A stretch of DNA of 11,685 nt from Burkholderiaceae bacterium (GTDB taxonomy: Bacteria; Pseudomonadota; Gammaproteobacteria; Burkholderiales; Burkholderiaceae), in contig JAKONL010000012.1 of NCBI GenBank assembly GCA_022701965.1, forward strand, positions 1 through 11,685, given 5' to 3'. Below the pieces are notes generated by a model that had not been told where the DNA came from, made no database searches, and saw only the letters and a list, made by a program, of their open reading frames with translations. Below are positions 7,601 to 11,685 of this stretch, one piece after another. The stretch's first letter is position 1. The number at the start of each line of letters is the position of its first letter. A program made the position numbers and the translations under genes.

Positions 7601-8662
7601 ATGATGAAGAAGATCCGCGTGCTGATCGTCGACGACTCGGCACTGATCCGGCAGGTGCTGTCGGCCATCGTCAACGCCCAGCCCGACATGGAGGTGGCCG
7701 CCACGGCCAACCATCCGGTCATGGCCCGCGACCTGCTGCGCACCGTCGAGGCCGACGTGATGACGCTGGACGTGGAGATGCCGCTGATGAACGGCATCGA
7801 GTTCCTGCGCCGGCTGATGGCCGCGCGCCCGATGCCGGTGGTGATGGTGTCGACGCTGACCGAGCGGGGCAGCGAGATGACGCTTCAGGCGCTCGAGCTC
7901 GGCGCGGTCGACTTCGTCTGCAAGCCGAAGTTCGGCGTCGCCGACGGGCTCCAGGGCTATGCGGAGGACATCTGCGCCAAGCTGCGCACGGCGGCCGCGG
8001 CGCGCATGCCGCGCCGCGCGCGCACCGCGGCCCCCGGCGCCACGGCGCAGGCCGCGCCCCGCGCGACCTTCGGTCCGTGCGGCGACCGGATCATCCTGAT
8101 CGGCTCGTCGACTGGCGGCACGGAGGCGGTGCGGGAACTGCTGGCGCGCATGCCGGCGGATTCGCCGCCGATCATGGTCGCCCAGCACATGCCGGAGAAC
8201 TTCACGCGCTCGTTCGCCCAGCGCCTGAACACCGTCACCCACTTCTCGGTCTGCGAGGCCGAGGACGGGCAGCCCGCGAGGCCCGGGCAGGTCTTCATCG
8301 CGCCGGGGCACTCCCACCTGGTGGTGCAGCGGCGCGCCGGGGGCTACGTGACCCGGCTGTCGAAGGCCGACCCGGTGAACCGCCACCGGCCGTCGGTCGA
8401 CGTGCTGTTCCATTCGGCGGCGCACGTCGCGGGCGCCAGCGCCGTGGGCATCATCCTCACCGGCATGGGCAAGGACGGCGCGGCCGGCCTGCTGGCCATG
8501 CACCGGGCCGGCGCCCTGACGCTGGCGCAGGACGAACACAGCTGCGTCGTCTTCGGCATGCCGCGCGAGGCCATCGCCCTGGGCGGGGTCGACGAGGTGG
8601 CGCCGCTGCACGACATTCCCGAACGTCTCGCCGAGCGTCTGCACACCGCCCGCCGAAGTTGA
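7601..8662 (+). CDS. cheB: Receptor methylesterase/deamidase CheB
   Basis: This 353-aa enzyme removes receptor methyl groups and deamidates glutamines after phosphorylation by CheA. The N-terminal receiver has D11-D12 and phospho-acceptor D57 (TLDVEMP). Residues about 130-160 form an Ala/Arg-rich linker. The catalytic domain shows S170 in IGSSTGG, H196 in AQHMP and D292 in TGMGKDG, which match the CheB Ser-His-Asp triad. Length is normal. GAGG (7592-7595), overlapping the cheD stop, serves as ribosome site. It lies 5 nt before the ATG at 7601 and 8 nt before a second ATG at 7604, so the true start could be one codon later. Confidence 0.97.
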   Translation: MMKKIRVLIVDDSALIRQVLSAIVNAQPDMEVAATANHPVMARDLLRTVEADVMTLDVEMPLMNGIEFLRRLMAARPMPVVMVSTLTERGSEMTLQALELGAVDFVCKPKFGVADGLQGYAEDICAKLRTAAAARMPRRARTAAPGATAQAAPRATFGPCGDRIILIGSSTGGTEAVRELLARMPADSPPIMVAQHMPENFTRSFAQRLNTVTHFSVCEAEDGQPARPGQVFIAPGHSHLVVQRRAGGYVTRLSKADPVNRHRPSVDVLFHSAAHVAGASAVGIILTGMGKDGAAGLLAMHRAGALTLAQDEHSCVVFGMPREAIALGGVDEVAPLHDIPERLAERLHTARRS

Positions 8663-8668
8663 ATCAAA

Positions 8669-8746
8669 ATGAACGGAATTCGACGAAACATGACAATGAC
8701 CGACTCGATCCACGACGAGGACGCGACACACGATGCAGCCGGATGA
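8669..8746 (+). other. Possible 25-codon small ORF overlapping the EAL-HDOD start
   Basis: In the 70-nt gap after cheB, an ATG at 8669 opens a 25-residue frame (MNGIRRNMTMTDS...) that ends at a TGA overlapping the first codons of the EAL-HDOD gene. Two further in-frame ATGs are at 8690 and 8696. No good ribosome site precedes it. It could be a leader peptide that couples translation into the next gene, or chance. The gap is more AT-rich than its neighbours. Confidence 0.2.
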
Positions 8747-9974
8747 ATCGACCGGAGACGGCTCGCTGAGCGTGCTGCTCGGACGGCAACCGATCGTCGA
8801 CCGTACGGGGGCGCTCGTCGCCTACGAGTTGCTCTACAGGCAGGGAGACATCAACGCCGCGGTCGTCACCGACGACCACGCAGCCACCGAGCAGGTGATC
8901 CTCAACGCGATCGCGCAGTTCGGCGTCGCCGGCGCCCTGGGTTCGCAGCGCGGCTACGTCAACATCGGGCGCGAGACGCTCGGCTCGGACAGCCTGATGC
9001 TGCTGGACCCGAAGCGCTTCACGCTGGAGATCCTGGAGAACGTCGTGATCGACGAGGAAGTCGAGCGCGAGTGCGTGCGGCTGCGGCGGGCGGGCTTCCA
9101 GCTGGCGCTGGACGACGTGATCTCGGTCGACCGGGTGCCGGCGCGGATCCTGGAACTGGTCGACGTCGTCAAGATCGACCTGCGCAGCGTGGTCATGGAG
9201 GATCTGCCGGCGCTGATCCGCGCCGCGCACGCGGCGGGATGCCTGGTGCTGGCCGAGAAGGTCGAGACCAAGGAAGAGCACCGGCAGATCCTGGCGCTCG
9301 GCGCGGACCTGTTCCAGGGCTATTTCTTCGCCCGGCCCGAGATCCTGAGCCAGAGCCAGGTCAGCGCGTCGCGCACCGCGCTGCTCAAGCTCAACAACGT
9401 GCTGGCGCGCGACCCGAGCCTCGCGGCCCTCGAACTGGAAGTGAAGCGCAATCCCGTGCTGCTCGCGCAGCTCATGAAGTTCGCCGGCTCGGCCGGTGCG
9501 GCGGGGCGCGGCGACATGACGGTCGCGCAGGCCATCTCGCGCGTGGGTACCAGGCAGCTGGCGCGGCTCGCCCAGCTGCTGCTGTTCGCCGATGGCGCGC
9601 TCCAACTGGAAGACGACCCGCTGCTGCAGATGGTCTATGCGCGGGCGCGGTTCATGGAGCGCATCGCCGCCGAGTTCCGCGCCGACGACGACGATCTGGC
9701 GGACGCGGCCTTCCAGACCGGCATCTTCTCGCTGATGCACGTGGTGACCGGGCAGACCAGCCAGCAGTTGCTGGGGCAGGTCGGAACGAGCGAGCGCATC
9801 AAGGCCGCCATCCTGTACTTCGAAGGCGAGCTCGGCGACCTGCTGACGGTCGCGGAACTGATGGAGGGTTTCCATGCGGAGGAGTCGGCACGGGCACTCG
9901 CGCGCTGCGGCATCGGCATGGGCCGGCTGACCGCGCTGTTCGCCGAATCGGCCGGTGAAAGCCTGAGCGGCTGA
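8733..9974 (+). CDS. EAL-HDOD (YuxH-type) signalling protein, probably degenerate phosphodiesterase
   Basis: This 413-aa cytoplasmic protein has an N-terminal EAL-like domain (about 12-205) and a C-terminal HDOD domain (about 215-405). In the EAL part the signature is E32-L-L. N77, E99, D127-D128, K147, E175/E178 and Q195 occupy positions of catalytic or metal-binding residues. However, the loop that normally reads DDFGTG is DDVISV, so cyclic-di-GMP hydrolysis is doubtful; binding, or no nucleotide role, is possible. The HDOD part shows VKRNPVLLAQLMKFAGSA (238-255) and a conserved-looking core after it. HDOD domains are non-catalytic regulatory modules. The ATG at 8733 is the only reasonable start, because TGA at 8697 closes the frame upstream; its ribosome site (GAGG, 8717-8720) is 12 nt away and weak. 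Its place after cheB and before a terminator makes it the last gene of the operon. Confidence 0.9.
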   Translation: MQPDESTGDGSLSVLLGRQPIVDRTGALVAYELLYRQGDINAAVVTDDHAATEQVILNAIAQFGVAGALGSQRGYVNIGRETLGSDSLMLLDPKRFTLEILENVVIDEEVERECVRLRRAGFQLALDDVISVDRVPARILELVDVVKIDLRSVVMEDLPALIRAAHAAGCLVLAEKVETKEEHRQILALGADLFQGYFFARPEILSQSQVSASRTALLKLNNVLARDPSLAALELEVKRNPVLLAQLMKFAGSAGAAGRGDMTVAQAISRVGTRQLARLAQLLLFADGALQLEDDPLLQMVYARARFMERIAAEFRADDDDLADAAFQTGIFSLMHVVTGQTSQQLLGQVGTSERIKAAILYFEGELGDLLTVAELMEGFHAEESARALARCGIGMGRLTALFAESAGESLSG

Positions 9975-9988
9975 AAAGCCGCTCTTTT
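9965..9988 (+). terminator. Rho-independent terminator at the end of the che operon
   Basis: GAGCGGCT (9965-9972) and AGCCGCTC (9977-9984) form a perfect 8-bp stem with a GAAA tetraloop, followed directly by TTTT (9985-9988). The left arm includes the last codons and the first base of the stop codon of the EAL-HDOD gene. This is the only clear intrinsic terminator in the window and marks the operon end. Confidence 0.88.
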
Positions 9989-9995
9989 CCGGATT

Positions 9996-10018
9996 TTCGG
10001 CGTCGCCGAACTGGCGAC
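9996..10018 (+). promoter_or_regulatory. Two mutually exclusive hairpins before the GGDEF gene
   Basis: TTCGGC (9996-10001) can pair with GCCGAA (10005-10010). Alternatively, GTCGCC (10002-10007) can pair with GGCGAC (10013-10018). The two stems share bases, so only one can form at a time. They lie between the operon terminator and the cyclase start. No promoter is evident in this 74-nt gap. A role in leader RNA control is speculative. Confidence 0.3.
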
Positions 10019-10048
10019 ACTGCTCCTTTTCCCGTCCCTGGAGATTCC

Positions 10049-11464
10049 GTGACTCTCGAAGCCGCAAGCGCCGCTGCAGGCGATTTGGCAGAAGCCGGGC
10101 GCCTGCGCGCACTCGACGCGCTGCAGGTTCTCGACACGCCGCCCGAGGCCGCGTTCGACGACCTGGCCTGGCTGGCTTCGCGCATGCTCGGGGCGCCGAT
10201 CGGCCTGGTCAGCATCGTGGCGGACGAGCGGCTGTGGTTCAAGGCGCGCTGCGGCCTGGACCTCGACGGCACGCTGCGCGGCGAGGGCTTCTGCTCGACG
10301 GCCATCGCGCAGGACGAAGACGTCTTCGAGATTCCCGACACCCATGCCGACGGACGCTTCGCCGCCTACGCCTGCGTCACCGCGGCGCCGCACGTGCGTT
10401 TCTACGCGGGTGCGTTGCTGGTGGGCGCGGGCGGCCACCGGTTCGGGACGCTGTGCGTGCTCGACACGAAGCCGCGCCGGCTCGACGACGAACAGCGCGA
10501 GATGCTCCGTCGCCTTGCGCGACGCGTGAGCGACACGCTGGAGACACGTCGCCAGAACCTGATCGTGCAGAGCCGCGAACGCGCGGTCGCCGAACTGCTG
10601 GACATGCTTCCCGACGGCGTCGTGAGCTGCGATGCCGACGGCAACCTCAAGGAATTCAACGGCACCGCGCGCCGCTGGCACGGCGTGGACCCGCGCAGTT
10701 GCCCACCGACGGAATGGGCCGGGCACTTCGGTCTCTACGACCGCGAGGCGAAGACGCTGCTGCAGCCGCACCAGATACCGCTCCTGCGGGCCTGGAAGGG
10801 CGAGCGCGTGCGGGGCCAGACGATCGTCATCCGCGCCACCGACAGGCCGCCGCGCACGGTGAGCTGCAACGCGACGCCGCTGCTCGGCATGGACGGCCGC
10901 GTGCTGGGCGCCGTATGCACCATGCACGACGTGACGGCGCGCCACCGGCTGGCCCGCTTCATGGAGAAGATGGCGCTGACCGACAAGCTGACCGGCCTGC
11001 CCAACCGGACCGCCTGGTTCGCGGCCCTCGAGCGCATCGTGGCCGACTCGAGGACGCGCGGGCTGCCGCTGGCGATCATGTTCATCGACCTCGACGGCTT
11101 CAAGCAGGTCAACGACGTGTTCGGACACGCGGCGGGCGACGAGGTGCTGCGCCAGGTCGGCGAGCGGCTGCGCGCCAGCTGCCGCGCGGGCGATTTCATC
11201 GCCCGGCTCGCGGGCGACGAATTCGTGGTCTGCCTCGACCCGGAGGACGGCGCGGCCTTCGACCCGACGCCGGCCATGGAACGCATCCATCGGGCGATGA
11301 CGCCGGGCATCCCGTGGGAAGGCCGCTCGATCGAGACCGGCTGCAGCATCGGCTTCGCGATGCAGCCGGGACCGGATTTCGACATCCAGCGCCTGATGGA
11401 GCGCGCCGACCAGGCGATGTACTCGGACAAGCGCGGCAGGTCGGCCGCGGGCGGCGGGCGCTAG
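10049..11464 (+). CDS. GAF-PAS-GGDEF diguanylate cyclase
   Basis: This 471-aa cytoplasmic protein makes cyclic-di-GMP from two GTP, probably under control of its sensor domains. A GAF domain (about 25-168) is of the family containing LDTPPEAAFDDL, HVRFYAGALL and GTLCVLDT. A PAS-like domain (about 178-300) follows, then a GGDEF domain (308-465) starting MALTDKLTGLPNR. D347 and D349 in FIDLDGF are consistent with metal binding. The active-site motif is AGDEF (388-392), a variant found in active cyclases. RAGD (379-382) lies exactly five residues before it and forms a full RxxD inhibitory site, so product feedback is expected. There are no membrane segments. The start is GTG, with GGAG (10040-10043) 5 nt upstream. 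The terminator before it suggests its own transcription unit or read-through expression. Confidence 0.95.
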   Translation: MTLEAASAAAGDLAEAGRLRALDALQVLDTPPEAAFDDLAWLASRMLGAPIGLVSIVADERLWFKARCGLDLDGTLRGEGFCSTAIAQDEDVFEIPDTHADGRFAAYACVTAAPHVRFYAGALLVGAGGHRFGTLCVLDTKPRRLDDEQREMLRRLARRVSDTLETRRQNLIVQSRERAVAELLDMLPDGVVSCDADGNLKEFNGTARRWHGVDPRSCPPTEWAGHFGLYDREAKTLLQPHQIPLLRAWKGERVRGQTIVIRATDRPPRTVSCNATPLLGMDGRVLGAVCTMHDVTARHRLARFMEKMALTDKLTGLPNRTAWFAALERIVADSRTRGLPLAIMFIDLDGFKQVNDVFGHAAGDEVLRQVGERLRASCRAGDFIARLAGDEFVVCLDPEDGAAFDPTPAMERIHRAMTPGIPWEGRSIETGCSIGFAMQPGPDFDIQRLMERADQAMYSDKRGRSAAGGGR

Positions 11465-11508
11465 CCCCCCTCGGGGGAAGCAGCGTACGCGGGCCGGATC
11501 GGCCCGCG
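11465..11508. terminator. Hairpin-rich gap between convergent genes
   Basis: Right after the cyclase stop, CCCC-CTCG-GGGG (within 11465-11477) forms a short stem. CGCGGGCC (11488-11495) and GGCCCGCG (11501-11508) form a perfect 8-bp stem that can be extended by one pair. No T-run follows on either strand, so it is not a classical intrinsic terminator, but the position between two gene ends suits bidirectional termination. The CCCCCTCGGGGG core resembles intergenic hairpins common in Comamonadaceae (recalled, not checked). Confidence 0.5.
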
Positions 11509-11517
11509 GCCGCGACC

Positions 11518-11685
11518 TCAGTGGATCATCTGCATCCTGGCGTCGAACAGCTGGTCGAACTGCGACAGCCAGGGCTCGGCGAGCACCCGGATCTCGGCGT
11601 CGTGCCGGAGGATGCGCTGCATCACGCGCATCTTCTCGGCGCGGGCCTCGCGCGGCAGCTCCTCGGTGCGGGCCTTGAAGCGCAG
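11518..11685 (-). CDS. 3' end of an unrecognised minus-strand gene
   Basis: The last 55 codons of a frame run from the window edge to a TGA at 11518-11520 on the minus strand, convergent with the cyclase gene. The visible part begins LRFKARTEELPREARAEK and ends FDARMQMIH. It is charged and helix-like, rich in Arg, Glu and Ala, with no membrane segment or known motif. Codon use is typical of the window (G/C in third positions). I do not recognise the family. The start and most of the protein lie beyond the window. Confidence 0.6.
   Translation of the reverse strand: MRFKARTEELPREARAEKMRVMQRILRHDAEIRVLAEPWLSQFDQLFDARMQMIH

Noticed and set aside
8659..8697. Sigma70 promoter before the EAL-HDOD gene (TTGAAT at 8659)
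   Set aside because: No -10-like hexamer at 16-19 nt; the nearest candidate (GACAAT) is 27 nt away.
8690..8746. Resemblance of MTMTDS to the start of LacZ (vector contamination)
   Set aside because: Only a few residues are alike, codons differ, and the frame continues into native sequence; coincidence.
1..11685. tRNA, rRNA, CRISPR arrays, insertion sequences or att sites
   Set aside because: No cloverleaf, rRNA-like stretch, regularly spaced repeat, transposase or integrase frame was seen.

Overview
The window is high-GC bacterial DNA with strong third-position G/C bias, and it carries an almost complete chemotaxis operon on the + strand. The protein sequences look betaproteobacterial, most like Burkholderiales (Comamonadaceae such as Variovorax or Ramlibacter). 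That placement is an impression from sequence style, not a database result. The first ~120 bases are clearly lower in GC (about 42%) and hold the likely promoter region.

Layout: leader (1-204); transmembrane chemoreceptor ending in a CheR-docking pentapeptide (205-1950); CheY-type receiver 1 (1997-2359); CheX/CheC-like protein (2376-2852); small helical CheZ-like protein (2852-3358); CheY-type receiver 2 (3387-3755); cheA (3787-5640); cheW (5637-6107); cheR (6104-6988); cheD (6985-7593); cheB (7601-8662); degenerate EAL-HDOD protein (8733-9974). A strong intrinsic terminator overlaps the last codons of the EAL-HDOD gene. A separate GAF-PAS-GGDEF diguanylate cyclase gene follows (10049-11464), then a hairpin-rich convergent gap and the 3' end of an unrecognised minus-strand gene (11518-11685). 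CheA/W/R/D overlap by 4 nt at each junction, and other junctions are tight, so genes 205-9974 are probably one transcription unit.

How it works (family knowledge plus inference): the receptor and CheW control CheA, which phosphorylates the receivers and CheB. CheR, CheB and CheD adapt the receptor by methylation, demethylation/deamidation and deamidation. The receptor tail DWESF and the CheR beta-subdomain fit pentapeptide-tethered adaptation. The gene order recalls F7-type clusters such as Pseudomonas che2.

The most unusual part is the insert between the two cheY genes. It holds two small proteins that each carry a recognisable CheY-P phosphatase signature of a different, unrelated type: CheX/CheC-like E-x2-N-x22-P, and CheZ-like D-x3-Q. 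The two receivers differ at the switch-aromatic position (Leu versus Trp). The receptor, CheZ-like protein and CheD share a C-terminal [W/F/V]-[E/D]-x-F tail. CheA lacks a folded P2 domain. The EAL-HDOD and GGDEF genes at the end suggest a link to cyclic-di-GMP signalling.
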